Assembly: GCF_000720135.1 (NCBI RefSeq)
Contig: NZ_JOIU01000026.1
Span: 124,001-188,000, forward strand
Length of the DNA stretch: 64,000 nucleotides
Direction: 5' to 3'
DNA from: Streptomyces sp. NRRL S-1022
GTDB lineage: Bacteria > Actinomycetota > Actinomycetes > Streptomycetales > Streptomycetaceae
Shown: one piece after another, positions 55,986 through 64,000 of the stretch
Layout of the letters: every line of letters begins with the position of its first letter
Position numbering within the stretch: position 1 is the first letter of the stretch
Position numbers and translations under genes: made by a program
Notes under the pieces: generated by a model
The model's database searches: none
What the model was told of the DNA's origin: nothing
Seen by the model: only the letters and a program-made list of their open reading frames with translations

Positions 55986-57077
55986 TCATCTGCTGGTGGT
56001 CTGCTGGGCGGGCTCGCTCGGCCCGTCGCGGCCGGCCCGCGCGGAGGCGTAGAGGCGCTCCATGAGCCGTACGGTGGTCCGCGCCTCGGCGACGGCCCGG
56101 CCCCGCCCGGCGGGGTCGGCGAGGAGGGCCGGTACGCCGTCCAGTTGCCGGCCGTACTCCGCGCCGACGGGTTCGGCGGGCACCGGCAGCCGGCGGGTGG
56201 CACCCTCGCGGGTGAGGGTCAGCACGGATTCGGGCTGCCGGTTGGGGCTGAAGCCGAAGGTGCAGCGCAGTTCGGCGGTGCCGGTGCTGCCCTCGATCCG
56301 GATCAGGGAGAGGTCCGTCGCCTCGTGCGAGGCCCAACTGGCCCGCAGGAAGACGGAGATGCCGTCCTCGCGGAGCAGGAACCCGCGGGCGGTGTCCTCG
56401 ACGTCACCGGTGGGGGCGGCGGCCGGCTGCTCTCGGCGCCAGGCCGCCGACCAGGCGCCGGCGCCCAGGAAGTCGTCCGAGGTGGCGCCGACGGCCTGGC
56501 GGACCGGGGACGGTCCGAGCAGCGCGGTCAGGGTGTCCACGAGGTGCCAGCCGAGGTCGACCAGGGCGCCGCCGCCGGCCTCGCTGCGCCGGGTGAACCA
56601 GCCGCCGGCCCGGGGCACCCCGCGGGCCCGCACCCAGGCGAGGTCGACGTGTCGCACCGTGCCCAGCTCGGGGAGCACAGCGGCGAGTTCGCGGACGTCG
56701 GCGCGGTGCCGGGCGGCGCTGCCGGCCAGCAGCAGGCCGCCGTCGCGCTCGGCCTCGGCCAGGACGTCGGCCTCGGCGCCGGACAGGCACACCGGTTTCT
56801 CCAGGAAGACGGACACGCCCCGGGCGAGCAGGCCGGCGGCGACGGTGGTGTGCAGGTGGTTGGGTACGGCGACGACGGCGAGGTCCACCGACCGGGCGTC
56901 GAGCGCGTCCGGTGCGGCGTGGGCCGGGGTGCCCGTCGCCGCGCCGACGGCCACCCGCGCGGCGGGGTCGGGGTCGACGACGGCGACCAGGTCGAAGTCC
57001 GGGTGGGAGCGCAGCCGGGGCAGCCACAGCTCCCGCCCCGCCCAGCCGAGCCCCACCACGGCGGCCCGCACGCTCAT
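55986..57077 (-). CDS. rifL: Gfo/Idh/MocA oxidoreductase of AHBA biosynthesis (RifL-like)
   Basis: 363 residues. NAD-binding AAVVGLGWAGRELWLPRL, the EKP motif in VFLEKPVCLSG (near residue 94), and GGGALVDLGWHLVDTL with the conserved D-x-G-x-H catalytic segment. It is thought to oxidise UDP-glucose at C3 so that the RifK aminotransferase can install nitrogen (UDP-kanosamine route). ATG 57075-57077 overlaps the AHBA synthase stop (ATGA). Confidence 0.9.
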   Translation of the reverse strand: MSVRAAVVGLGWAGRELWLPRLRSHPDFDLVAVVDPDPAARVAVGAATGTPAHAAPDALDARSVDLAVVAVPNHLHTTVAAGLLARGVSVFLEKPVCLSGAEADVLAEAERDGGLLLAGSAARHRADVRELAAVLPELGTVRHVDLAWVRARGVPRAGGWFTRRSEAGGGALVDLGWHLVDTLTALLGPSPVRQAVGATSDDFLGAGAWSAAWRREQPAAAPTGDVEDTARGFLLREDGISVFLRASWASHEATDLSLIRIEGSTGTAELRCTFGFSPNRQPESVLTLTREGATRRLPVPAEPVGAEYGRQLDGVPALLADPAGRGRAVAEARTTVRLMERLYASARAGRDGPSEPAQQTTSR

Positions 57078-58234
57078 ACGGCGGCCACTGCGTCCGCGAT
57101 GATCTCGGCCGTCAGCTCCAGGTTCCGCTCGTCGGCGAGCAGCACCCGGTGGTGCAGCCAGACGCAGTCGGCGCTGATGGCCTCGGTGTTCGGGCAGCGT
57201 TCGGCGACCTGCTCCAGCGTCTCGTCGGGGGCGCCGACCTCCCAGAAGGCGTCGGTGCGGTAGACGGCGCGGAACCCGGCGAAGGCGGGCAGCCCGGCGG
57301 CGACCAGCCGGTCGACGAGGGCGTTGCGGTCCTCCTCGGCGATGCCCGGGAGCCGGAACATCGCCATGTAGTGCGTGTTCTGGTCGGCGCGGACGTCACC
57401 GCCCTGCGGTACGACCCCGTCGACGGCTCCGAGCAGCCGGGACAGCAGCTCCCACCGCTGGTCGCGCAGGGCGGTCTGGGCGGGCAGGCGGCGCAGCTGG
57501 GCGCGCAGCACGGCGGCGGAGAACTCGTTGAGCCGCATGTTGGTGCCGGAGACCTGGTGCAGGTAGTGCCGGTCGGTGCGCGGCCGGCCGCAGCTGTGCC
57601 GCAGGAACGCCGACTCGTACAGGTCGCTGTCGGGGAACACCACGGCGCCGCCCTCGCCGGCGGTCATCAGCTTGCCGTTCTGGAAGGAGAACGCGGCGAC
57701 CGAGCCGAGTTCGCCGACCCGCTTGCCCTGCCAGCGGGCGCCCTGGGCGTGCGCCGCGTCCTGGAGGATCGGTACGCCGGTGTCGGCGGAGAGCTTGCCG
57801 AGGGCGTCCATGTCGGCCATCAGGCCGGCCATGTGCACGGGCATGATCGCCCGGGTGCGCGGGGTGACGGCGGCGGCCGCCGCGGCGACGTCGATGTTGT
57901 AGGTGTCCGGGTCGACGTCGACGGGGACGGCGACGGCACCGATGCGCTGGGCGGCCTGGGAGGAGGAGATGAAGGTGAAGGCCGGCACGATCACCTCGGT
58001 GCCGGGGCCGACGCCCATGACCTGGAGGGCGAGTTCGAGGGCGTGGGTGCCGTTGGTGACGGCGAGGGCGTGCGGGGCGCCGTGGAAGTCGGCGAACTCA
58101 CGCTCGAAGGAGTCGACTTCCTCCCCGCCCATGCGCCACCACTGGCCCTGTTCCAGGGCCCGGACCAGTCCGGTCCGCTCGTCGTCGTCGTACTGCGGCC
58201 ACTTGGGGAATTCCGGTGCCGGTCGCGCGTTCAT
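57074..58234 (-). CDS. rifK: 3-amino-5-hydroxybenzoic acid (AHBA) synthase
   Basis: 386 residues, DegT/DnrJ/EryC1-type PLP enzyme. Lys188 in SFQNGKLMTAGEGG forms the Schiff base, at the same number as in RifK. LQDAAHAQGARWQG and SGTNMRLNEFSAAV are further PLP/dimer blocks. AHBA synthase aromatises aminodehydroshikimate to AHBA, the starter unit of all ansamycins, and also acts as the 3-keto-sugar aminotransferase. ATG 58232-58234 follows GGAG at 4 nt. It opens the K-L-M-N run after a 171-nt gap. Confidence 0.94.
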   Translation of the reverse strand: MNARPAPEFPKWPQYDDDERTGLVRALEQGQWWRMGGEEVDSFEREFADFHGAPHALAVTNGTHALELALQVMGVGPGTEVIVPAFTFISSSQAAQRIGAVAVPVDVDPDTYNIDVAAAAAAVTPRTRAIMPVHMAGLMADMDALGKLSADTGVPILQDAAHAQGARWQGKRVGELGSVAAFSFQNGKLMTAGEGGAVVFPDSDLYESAFLRHSCGRPRTDRHYLHQVSGTNMRLNEFSAAVLRAQLRRLPAQTALRDQRWELLSRLLGAVDGVVPQGGDVRADQNTHYMAMFRLPGIAEEDRNALVDRLVAAGLPAFAGFRAVYRTDAFWEVGAPDETLEQVAERCPNTEAISADCVWLHHRVLLADERNLELTAEIIADAVAAV

Positions 58235-58405
58235 GGTTCTCCAAATCTCCGTCGGGAACGGGCTGGGCGAAAGTGAGCGGGCGAGGCGAAGGGGGGCGAC
58301 AGAGCCGGTCCGGACGGGTCGCGCAGTGCTGGCCGTCCTCAGACTAGGACGCGGTGTGCCGGGCCTCCCATCCCTCGGTCTGGTAGTCGGATGGTGGCGG
58401 GGCGG

Positions 58406-59224
58406 TCAGGGCGCGTGCAGGGCGAAGAACGCGCGGTAGGAGTCGATCTGGCCGGTGAGCATGTGGCTTCCGTGGTGCACGGCGAGGCCGTGGGCGGCGG
58501 CCTCACGCAGCAGCCGGGTGTCGCGGGGTTTCATGATGATGTCGGCGACGACCGCGCCCGGCGGGAGGGCGTGCGGGGCGAAGGGCAGCGGGTCGTCGGG
58601 GCGCAGGCCGAGCGGGGTGGCGTTGACGGCGATGTCGCTGTCGGCCAGGGGTGGTGCGCCGGCCGCCCGGACGCGGCCGGGCCAGTGGGCGGCGAGCCGG
58701 CCGACGAGCGCGGTCACTCTGGGGGTGTCGGGGTCGGTGATGGTCAGCCGGTCCACGCCGGCGTCGAGCAGGGCCGCCGCGATGGCGCTGCCGGCTCCGC
58801 CCGCGCCGGCCAGTGCCACCCGGGCGCCCTTGGGCCGGTGGCCGGCCTGGACCAGTCCCGCCACGAAGCCGGAGCCGTCGAAGTTCTCGGCGAGCCAGGT
58901 GCCGTCGGGTTCGCGGCGCAGCGCGTTGGCGCTGCCGGTGATCTCGACGGTGGGGCTGCGCCGGTCGGCGAGCAGGGCGGCGGCCGTCTTGTGCGGGACG
59001 GTGACGAACAGGCCGTCGAGGTTGCCGACGCGCTGGAGTCCCCGGACGACCGTCTCCAGGTCGGCGGGGCGGACGTGCACGGGGACGAGCACGGCGTCGA
59101 TGCCGAGGCGGGCGAAGAGCGGGTTGAGCAGTCCGGGTGACTGGACCTGGCCGACCGGGTCGCCGAGGACGGCGTAGAGCCGGGTGGTTCCGCTGACCAG
59201 GGTCTGCCGGGGGGTGTCGGTCAT
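58406..59224 (-). CDS. rifI: shikimate/quinate dehydrogenase-like enzyme (RifI-like)
   Basis: 272 residues. Catalytic Lys is in FVTVPHKTAAALL, the Asp in ENFDGSGFVAGL, the NAD(P) turn in VALAGAGGAGSAIAAALLDA, and the C-terminal HHGSHMLTGQIDSYRAFF. In rifamycin-type clusters the protein acts on quinate/shikimate or amino analogues and is accessory rather than essential to AHBA. ATG 59222-59224 overlaps the DAHP synthase stop (ATGA). Confidence 0.9.
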   Translation of the reverse strand: MTDTPRQTLVSGTTRLYAVLGDPVGQVQSPGLLNPLFARLGIDAVLVPVHVRPADLETVVRGLQRVGNLDGLFVTVPHKTAAALLADRRSPTVEITGSANALRREPDGTWLAENFDGSGFVAGLVQAGHRPKGARVALAGAGGAGSAIAAALLDAGVDRLTITDPDTPRVTALVGRLAAHWPGRVRAAGAPPLADSDIAVNATPLGLRPDDPLPFAPHALPPGAVVADIIMKPRDTRLLREAAAHGLAVHHGSHMLTGQIDSYRAFFALHAP

Positions 59225-60639
59225 CGTCGTGCCTCCGTGCTGCGTGCCGCCCGGGTCGCGAACAACTCCGCGACCGTGAAGGCGAGTTCCATGGACTGTT
59301 CGGCGTTGAGGCGGGGGTCGCAGGCGGTGCGGTAGCGGGCGGGCAGGTCCTCGTCGGTGAGACCGCGGGCGCCGCCGGTGCACTCGGTGACGTCCTCGCC
59401 GGTGGCCTCCAGGTGCAGGCCGCCGGGGTGGGTGCCGAGCGCCCGGTGCACCTCCAGGAAGCCGGTGATCTCGTCGAGGATGTGTTCGTAGCGCCGTACC
59501 TTGTAACCGGCGGCCGTGGTACGGGAGTTGCCGTGCATGGGGTCGCACTGCCAGATCACCTGGCGGCCGGAGGCGGTCACCTTCTCGACGATCGGCGGGA
59601 GCGCCTCGCGGACCCGGTCGTGTCCCATCCTGGTGATCAGGGTGAGCCGGCCGGGCACCCCGTGCGGGTCGAGACGGCGTACGTACTCCACGGCCTGCTC
59701 CGGGGTCGTGCCGGGGCCGATCTTCACGCCGATGGGGTTGGCCAGCAGTTCGGCGAAGGCGATGTGCGCGCCGTCGGGGTGCCGGGTGCGCTCCCCGATC
59801 CACAGGAAGTGGGCGAGGCCGCTGGACAGCCGGGGTTCGGGGCCCTCCGTGTCGATCCACAGCTGGGTGCGTTCGTAGTCGAGGAGCAGCGCCTCGTGGC
59901 TGGTCCAGATCTCGCCCAGCCGTGGGGCGGGGGCGCCGATGCCGGTCATGAAGCGCAGCCCGCGGCCGATCTCCGCGGCCCGTGCCGTGTGCGGTCGGCC
60001 GCCGGGCGCGGTGCTGACGAACTGCCGGTTCTCCTCGTGCAGGGCGTGCGCGTCGGCGAGGTCGCCGCGGGAGAGCCGTCGTACGACGGTCATCGCCTCG
60101 CGGGCGTGGGCGTGTGCCCGGGCCATGCGTTCGGGGTCGGGTGTGCGGGCGGCGGGGGTCGCCTCGCCGGAGTTGACGATGTCGCCCCGGTACACGGGCA
60201 GTCCGTCGGCGCCGACGGCCGCGGAGCGGGGTTTGGCGTACTGTCCGGCGGCGCGGGCCACCGTGACCACGGGCAGGCCGGCGCCGTGCGTGAGGACCAG
60301 CGCCATCCGCCTCAGCAGGCCGAGGTTGGCCCGCAGGTGGGGCTCGGTGGTCTCGGCGAAGGTCTCCGCGCAGTCGCCGGACTGGAGCAGCAGGGCCTCG
60401 CCGCGGGCGACGGCGCCGAGCCGGTCGAGCAGCCGCCGGGTCTCGGCGGGGGTGACGAGGGGTTCGCCGGCGGTGAGCCGGCGGACCACGGCGCGGGCCC
60501 GGTCCGGGTCCGGCCAGCCGGGCTGTTGTGCGGCGGGCCTGGCCAGGGCCGCTTCGAGCCGGTCGGCGAGGATGCGCTCGACCGCCCGCCGCCGGATCCG
60601 CCCGGGGGTACCGGGCGGCCACCGCGGGAAGTACGTCAT
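59221..60639 (-). CDS. rifH: class II aminoDAHP synthase (RifH-like)
   Basis: 472 residues, plant-type (class II) DAHP synthase. Metal/substrate motifs: LLQSGDCAETFAETTEPH (Cys), VARAAGQYAKPRS, NPIGVKIGPGTTPE, IWQCDPMHGNSRTT (His) and LEATGEDVTECTGG (Glu). In the AHBA route it condenses an amino sugar-derived unit with phosphoenolpyruvate to aminoDAHP. ATG 60637-60639 overlaps the aminoDHQ synthase stop (ATGA), and the stop overlaps the RifI-like gene, so three enzymes are translationally coupled. Confidence 0.92.
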   Translation of the reverse strand: MTYFPRWPPGTPGRIRRRAVERILADRLEAALARPAAQQPGWPDPDRARAVVRRLTAGEPLVTPAETRRLLDRLGAVARGEALLLQSGDCAETFAETTEPHLRANLGLLRRMALVLTHGAGLPVVTVARAAGQYAKPRSAAVGADGLPVYRGDIVNSGEATPAARTPDPERMARAHAHAREAMTVVRRLSRGDLADAHALHEENRQFVSTAPGGRPHTARAAEIGRGLRFMTGIGAPAPRLGEIWTSHEALLLDYERTQLWIDTEGPEPRLSSGLAHFLWIGERTRHPDGAHIAFAELLANPIGVKIGPGTTPEQAVEYVRRLDPHGVPGRLTLITRMGHDRVREALPPIVEKVTASGRQVIWQCDPMHGNSRTTAAGYKVRRYEHILDEITGFLEVHRALGTHPGGLHLEATGEDVTECTGGARGLTDEDLPARYRTACDPRLNAEQSMELAFTVAELFATRAARSTEARR

Positions 60640-61712
60640 GTCACCGCCGCCTCCGTTCCCGCGACCCCGGCGGGGGCACCGGTGACGAGCCGGTCGAGCG
60701 GGGCGCGCTCCATCCGGGCCAGGGCGTCGGCCACGGCCCGTTCGGGCACGTCGGCGACGAGTTCGGCGCCCGCCGGGCCGTCCAGGACGAAGGTGAGGCC
60801 GGAGCGGGCCTTCTTGTCCCGGCGCATCAGCGCGAGGAGTGCGTCGGGGCTCGTGTCGTCGGGCAGGGCGGTGGGCAGGCCGTAGGAGGCGACCACCGCC
60901 CGGTGTTCGTCCACCCGCCCGGGCGGGATGCGGCCGAGGGTGCCGGCGAGCAGGCCCGCGAAGACGGTGCCGATGGCGACGCCCTCGCCGTGCCGGAGGG
61001 CGAAGCCGGTGGCCGCCTCCAGGGCGTGGCCGAGGGTGTGGCCGTAGTTGAGCAGGTGCCGCGGGCCGGCGTCGCGTTCGTCGGCGGAGACGATGCCCGC
61101 CTTGAGCGTGACGCTGGCGGCGGTCTGTTCGGCGAGGGTGAGCCCGTGCAGGCCGGGGGCGCCGATGAAGTGGCAGCGGGCGATCTCCCCGAGGCCGTTG
61201 CGCAGTTCGCGCGGCGGCAGGGTGGACAGGTAGTCGGTGTCGCACAGCACGGCGGCGGGCTGCCAGTAGGCGCCGACGAGGTTCTTGCCCTCGGGCAGGT
61301 TGACGGCGGTCTTGCCGCCGACGCTGGCGTCGACCTGGGCGAGCAGGGTGGTCGGCAGGTGCACGACGGGGACCCCGCGGTGGTAGAGCGCGGCGGCCAG
61401 GCCGACGACGTCGGTGGTGGTGCCGCCGCCGACGGAGACGACGGCGTCGGAGCGGGTCAGCCCGAACCGCACGAACGCGGCGCACAGGGCCTCCACCGTG
61501 GCGAGGTTCTTGTCGGGTTCGCCGTCCCGGGCGGGCAGCAGCAGGGTTTCCGTGCCGGTGTCGGGCACCCACTCGACGGGGCGGGCCGAGACGACGGCGA
61601 CGCGCCGGGCGCCGATCCGCTCGATGATCCCGGGCAGGGCGGAGCGGACTCCGGGGCCGATGAGCACGTCGTAGGACCGGTCGCCGAAGCGCACCGGGAC
61701 TGTTCTTGTCAC
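60636..61712 (-). CDS. rifG: aminodehydroquinate synthase (RifG-like)
   Basis: 358 residues of the AroB family. VVSVGGGTTTDVVGLAAALY binds NAD and DASVGGKTAVNLPEGKNLVG is the classical DHQS block; LLNYGHTLGHALEAATGF and HGEGVAIG supply zinc ligands. Where housekeeping AroB usually reads E-V-(I/V)-K-Y-G, this protein has GLGEIARCHFIGAPG, a difference typical of the secondary-metabolite branch as I recall it. It cyclises aminoDAHP to aminodehydroquinate. GTG 61710-61712. Confidence 0.92.
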   Translation of the reverse strand: MTRTVPVRFGDRSYDVLIGPGVRSALPGIIERIGARRVAVVSARPVEWVPDTGTETLLLPARDGEPDKNLATVEALCAAFVRFGLTRSDAVVSVGGGTTTDVVGLAAALYHRGVPVVHLPTTLLAQVDASVGGKTAVNLPEGKNLVGAYWQPAAVLCDTDYLSTLPPRELRNGLGEIARCHFIGAPGLHGLTLAEQTAASVTLKAGIVSADERDAGPRHLLNYGHTLGHALEAATGFALRHGEGVAIGTVFAGLLAGTLGRIPPGRVDEHRAVVASYGLPTALPDDTSPDALLALMRRDKKARSGLTFVLDGPAGAELVADVPERAVADALARMERAPLDRLVTGAPAGVAGTEAAVT

Positions 61713-61830
61713 TTCCGCTTCACCTTGTTCCGTTGCGCGCGGACTCGGTCGGTCGCCCGGAGCCCGGCCGGCGGCGGCACACCGCGGCCGGGGCTCCGTG
61801 ACGGGTGGGGCGCCGGAGGGCGCCGTGGGG

Positions 61831-63174
61831 CTACTGGCCGGCGGTCACCCGGCGGACGCGGGACTCGGCGCGCTCCTTGCGGTCCTGCTCGTCCAGGTGG
61901 GGGTAGGACGGGCAGCCGAAGACCCGCTGGAAGGGCTCGAAGGTGTCCCACTCGGTGCGCCGGCGCATCTCCTGGGCGACCGCGTTGTGCTCGCTCCAGA
62001 AGTCGCCGCCGATCAGCCGGATCAGGTAGCGCTCCAGCGTGTCGCGGTCGGTGGTGCGGCCGGCGTCGGCGGCGACCGCGACCAGTTCACCGTCGTAGAA
62101 GGCGTGGATGAGCCGGATGTAGGTGTCGTAGCCGGTCTTGAAGAAGTTCTCGTACTCGGCGATGAGCCGGTCGGCGTCCTCGGGGTTCTTCAGGGCCCGG
62201 CTCAGGTTCTCGGCGGCGCGGACCGCGGTGGCCGAGGCGACGAGCACACCGCCGGAGAACATGGGGTCGCCGAAGCAGCCGGCGTCACCGACCATCACCC
62301 AGCCGGGGCCGGTGACGGTGTCGGTGTGGTAGCAGTAGTCGGTCTCGACCTTGAGGTCCATGATCGGGCGGGTGCCGGTCAGCCGGGCGGTGATCCGCGG
62401 TACCCGGGCGAGGTGCTCCTCGAAGACCTTCTCGGGGGTGGAGGCTCGGAAGACGTCGCGGGGCATGACGGTGCCGACGCTGATGACGTCCTTGGACAGC
62501 GGGATGGCCCAGACCCAGCCGTCGGCGTGCGCGCCGACCTGGATGTCGCCCTCGACGCCGAGGTTGTGCTGCTCGTCCAGGCCGTCGTAGTGCCGGAACA
62601 CCGCGACCATGCGGAGCTTCTCCAGGGTCTTGCGCAGCCCGAACTTGTGGGCGATCCGCCCGGCGCGCCCGCTGGCGTCGACCACGTACTGCGCGCGGAC
62701 CTCGTGTTCCTCGCCGTCCTTGGTGTAGCGGACGCCGACCATGCGGTCGCCCTCCATCAGCAGGTCGCCGACGACGGCGCCGTAGTGCACCTCGGCGCCC
62801 GCCTTGCCGGCCTCCTCGACGAGCATGCGGTCGAACCGGGCCCGCTGGACCTGGAAGGCCCGGTCGTAACGGCCCTCGCCCTGCTTGGCGAAGTCGGCGC
62901 GGAAGACGCCGGAGAAGAACTTGGTCTCGGTCGGGTCGATGAACTCGCCGCCGAACTTGGGGACGTACCCCCCGCTCTCCACCGCTTCCCGGATGCCGAT
63001 CCGGTCGAACAGGCCCATCATGTACGGCAGCAGGGACTCGCCGATGTGGAAGCGCGGGTTCTCCTCGCGTTCCAGGAGGACCACGGAGTGCCCCTCCTTG
63101 GCCAGCGTGTAGGCGCTCACCGCGCCGGAGGGTCCCCCACCGATGATGACGACGTCGGCCGAGTTGTTGCTCAT
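61831..63174 (-). CDS. FADH2-dependent halogenase
   Basis: 447 residues. FAD-binding VVIIGGGPSGAVSAYTLAKE at the N-terminus, the halogenase ENPRFHIGESLLPYMM, the candidate catalytic Lys73 in VPKFGGEF, and the family marker W-x-W-x-I-P as GWVWAIP (219-225). Members chlorinate phenolic or enol carbons, often on carrier-bound or late intermediates. Position next to the amide synthase and AHBA genes resembles the reported naphthomycin locus, where a halogenase and an amide synthase are neighbours. ATG 63172-63174 follows AAGGA. A reduced-flavin supplier is not seen nearby. Confidence 0.9.
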   Translation of the reverse strand: MSNNSADVVIIGGGPSGAVSAYTLAKEGHSVVLLEREENPRFHIGESLLPYMMGLFDRIGIREAVESGGYVPKFGGEFIDPTETKFFSGVFRADFAKQGEGRYDRAFQVQRARFDRMLVEEAGKAGAEVHYGAVVGDLLMEGDRMVGVRYTKDGEEHEVRAQYVVDASGRAGRIAHKFGLRKTLEKLRMVAVFRHYDGLDEQHNLGVEGDIQVGAHADGWVWAIPLSKDVISVGTVMPRDVFRASTPEKVFEEHLARVPRITARLTGTRPIMDLKVETDYCYHTDTVTGPGWVMVGDAGCFGDPMFSGGVLVASATAVRAAENLSRALKNPEDADRLIAEYENFFKTGYDTYIRLIHAFYDGELVAVAADAGRTTDRDTLERYLIRLIGGDFWSEHNAVAQEMRRRTEWDTFEPFQRVFGCPSYPHLDEQDRKERAESRVRRVTAGQ

Positions 63175-63230
63175 GGAATGTCCTTCCGGTCGTGTGCTGG
63201 TGACGTGGGTTCGGTTGGTCTGCCGGCCGG

Positions 63231-64000
63231 TCACGCGAGGTCGGCGGGGTCGGGGTCGCCGGTGAGGAGGGCGGCGACGAGCCGCCGGTGCTCGGTGTCG
63301 TCCACGACGGTGCGGACGCGTTCGCGGCCGTCGCGGACCACGAGGTAGCGGCGGCCCTTGAGCACGGCCTGGCCGTTGTGGAACGTCCGGCCGCACAGGG
63401 TGCCCTGGCCGTCGTCCGCGGCGGCGGTGGCGTGGTGGGCGCGGGCCCGGTCCTCCAGGTCCTTCCAGTCGTGCCACTGGCGGGCCTGCAGCCGGAACGT
63501 GTAGACGGTGCCCCACCGGGTGACGCGTCCGCGCCGTTGCAGGGCGATCGCGCCGTCGTCGCCGTGGACGAGCCGGTACTGGCAGCCGTACTGGCTCTGC
63601 ACCTCGTCGCCGACGCGCAGCGGTTCGAGGTACGACGGTCCCGGGTAACCGACGTCGACGAGCCACTCCTCGCCGTCGAGGACGGTCCGGATGAACATGT
63701 GCTCGATCTCGGTGCCGAAGTTCTCCCGGCCCTCGGCGGTGCTCGCCGCCAGCAGGGAGACCTCGTAGCCCAGTGCGGACAGGAGGCGGAAGAAGAGCCG
63801 GTTGAGCTGGAAGCAGGTGCCGCCCAGGCCCTCCATGACCCCGGTGCGGAACACCTCGTCCTCGTCGATGTCCACGAGGTGGACGCCGTCGGCGAAGCCC
63901 TGCCCGGCGACGTTGTACGGCAGGGTCATCAGGTGCTGTTTGTGCAGCGTGCGCAGGGTGTCGAGGTCGGGCCTCGGCCGTCCTGCCGTCCAGCCGATGC
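63231..64000 (-). CDS. rifF: ansamycin amide synthase (RifF-like, arylamine N-acetyltransferase fold), 5' end outside window
   Basis: About 256 codons are present; RifF-type proteins are about 260 residues, so only a few N-terminal residues are missing beyond 64000. The NAT triad is visible: Cys in GLGGTCFQLNRLFFRLL, His in IEHMFIRT, Asp in LVDVGYPGPSYLEPL. The upstream part reads TLRTLHKQHLMTLPYNVAGQ. It releases the finished polyketide from the PKS by closing the macrolactam through the AHBA nitrogen. Gene order suggests the PKS genes lie upstream, beyond the window. Confidence 0.93.
   Translation of the reverse strand, partial: IGWTAGRPRPDLDTLRTLHKQHLMTLPYNVAGQGFADGVHLVDIDEDEVFRTGVMEGLGGTCFQLNRLFFRLLSALGYEVSLLAASTAEGRENFGTEIEHMFIRTVLDGEEWLVDVGYPGPSYLEPLRVGDEVQSQYGCQYRLVHGDDGAIALQRRGRVTRWGTVYTFRLQARQWHDWKDLEDRARAHHATAAADDGQGTLCGRTFHNGQAVLKGRRYLVVRDGRERVRTVVDDTEHRRLVAALLTGDPDPADLA

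Noticed and set aside
58235..58405. Possible small gene in the gap between the RifI-like and AHBA synthase genes
   Set aside because: Frames there are short continuations of shadows with no ribosome binding site; the gap more likely holds an internal promoter.

Overview
The window is high-GC DNA (very roughly 70% or more by eye) with GTG starts, many 4-nt stop/start overlaps, F420-type and SpoIIE/Rsb-type signalling genes and a type I ansamycin locus. This points to an actinomycete, almost certainly Streptomyces. No rRNA, tRNA or CRISPR array was seen. All family calls come from reading the sequence, not from database searches.

Left part (1-16.8 kb): a NAD(P)-binding SDR-like protein, a broken IS5-type transposase, a class II UvrA-like ATPase, a four-pass membrane protein, a zinc formaldehyde dehydrogenase, a FUSC-type transporter, and a complete branched-chain-amino-acid-type ABC operon (livG-F-H-M-K, every junction a 4-nt overlap). 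The ABC operon is divergent from a PucR-type plus TetR regulator pair.

16.8-22.7 kb: a decaying acyl-CoA catabolic locus. It has an intact acyl-CoA dehydrogenase, an ACAD10-type HAD protein, a thiolase and a TetR regulator, interleaved with wrecks of an SDR and an acyl-CoA ligase. Near-identical promoter/operator sequences sit before the thiolase and before the dead SDR, and a related half-site precedes the TetR gene, so one regulon can be read directly from the DNA.

22.6-43.2 kb: partner-switching and stress genes. These include an RsbQ-RsbP-RsbV-like operon, an RsbW-like kinase fused by overlap to a ghost sigma factor, a methanogen-output-domain protein coupled to a SpoIIE phosphatase, a second STAS protein and a second multidomain SpoIIE phosphatase. 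Housekeeping or accessory genes lie among them: MerR-type regulator, GNAT, DUF5302, DEAD-box helicase, dienelactone-hydrolase-like protein, metallophosphoesterase, LLM oxidoreductase, DUF1684, catalase-peroxidase and an NADPH-dependent FMN-reductase-like protein.

43.3-48.4 kb: a SnoaL-like protein divergent from a PadR regulator across a perfect palindrome, a DUF6083-like protein, GNAT, a HIRAN protein with three helix-turn-helix segments, DUF1330 and SRPBCC.

48.4-64 kb: the edge of an ansamycin gene cluster. Genes for every step to 3-amino-5-hydroxybenzoate (AHBA) are present: kanosamine kinase, phosphatase, oxidoreductase, AHBA synthase, amino-shikimate dehydrogenase, aminoDAHP synthase, aminoDHQ synthase, and a type II dehydroquinase placed apart. 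A flavin halogenase, the macrolactam-forming amide synthase (cut by the window end), a Rif-Orf19-like flavin hydroxylase, a type II thioesterase and a cation/proton antiporter accompany them. The PKS genes are expected beyond position 64000. The combination suggests a chlorinated naphthalenic ansamycin of the naphthomycin type. A 0.7-kb block of degenerate tandem repeats separates the two converging halves of this cluster.
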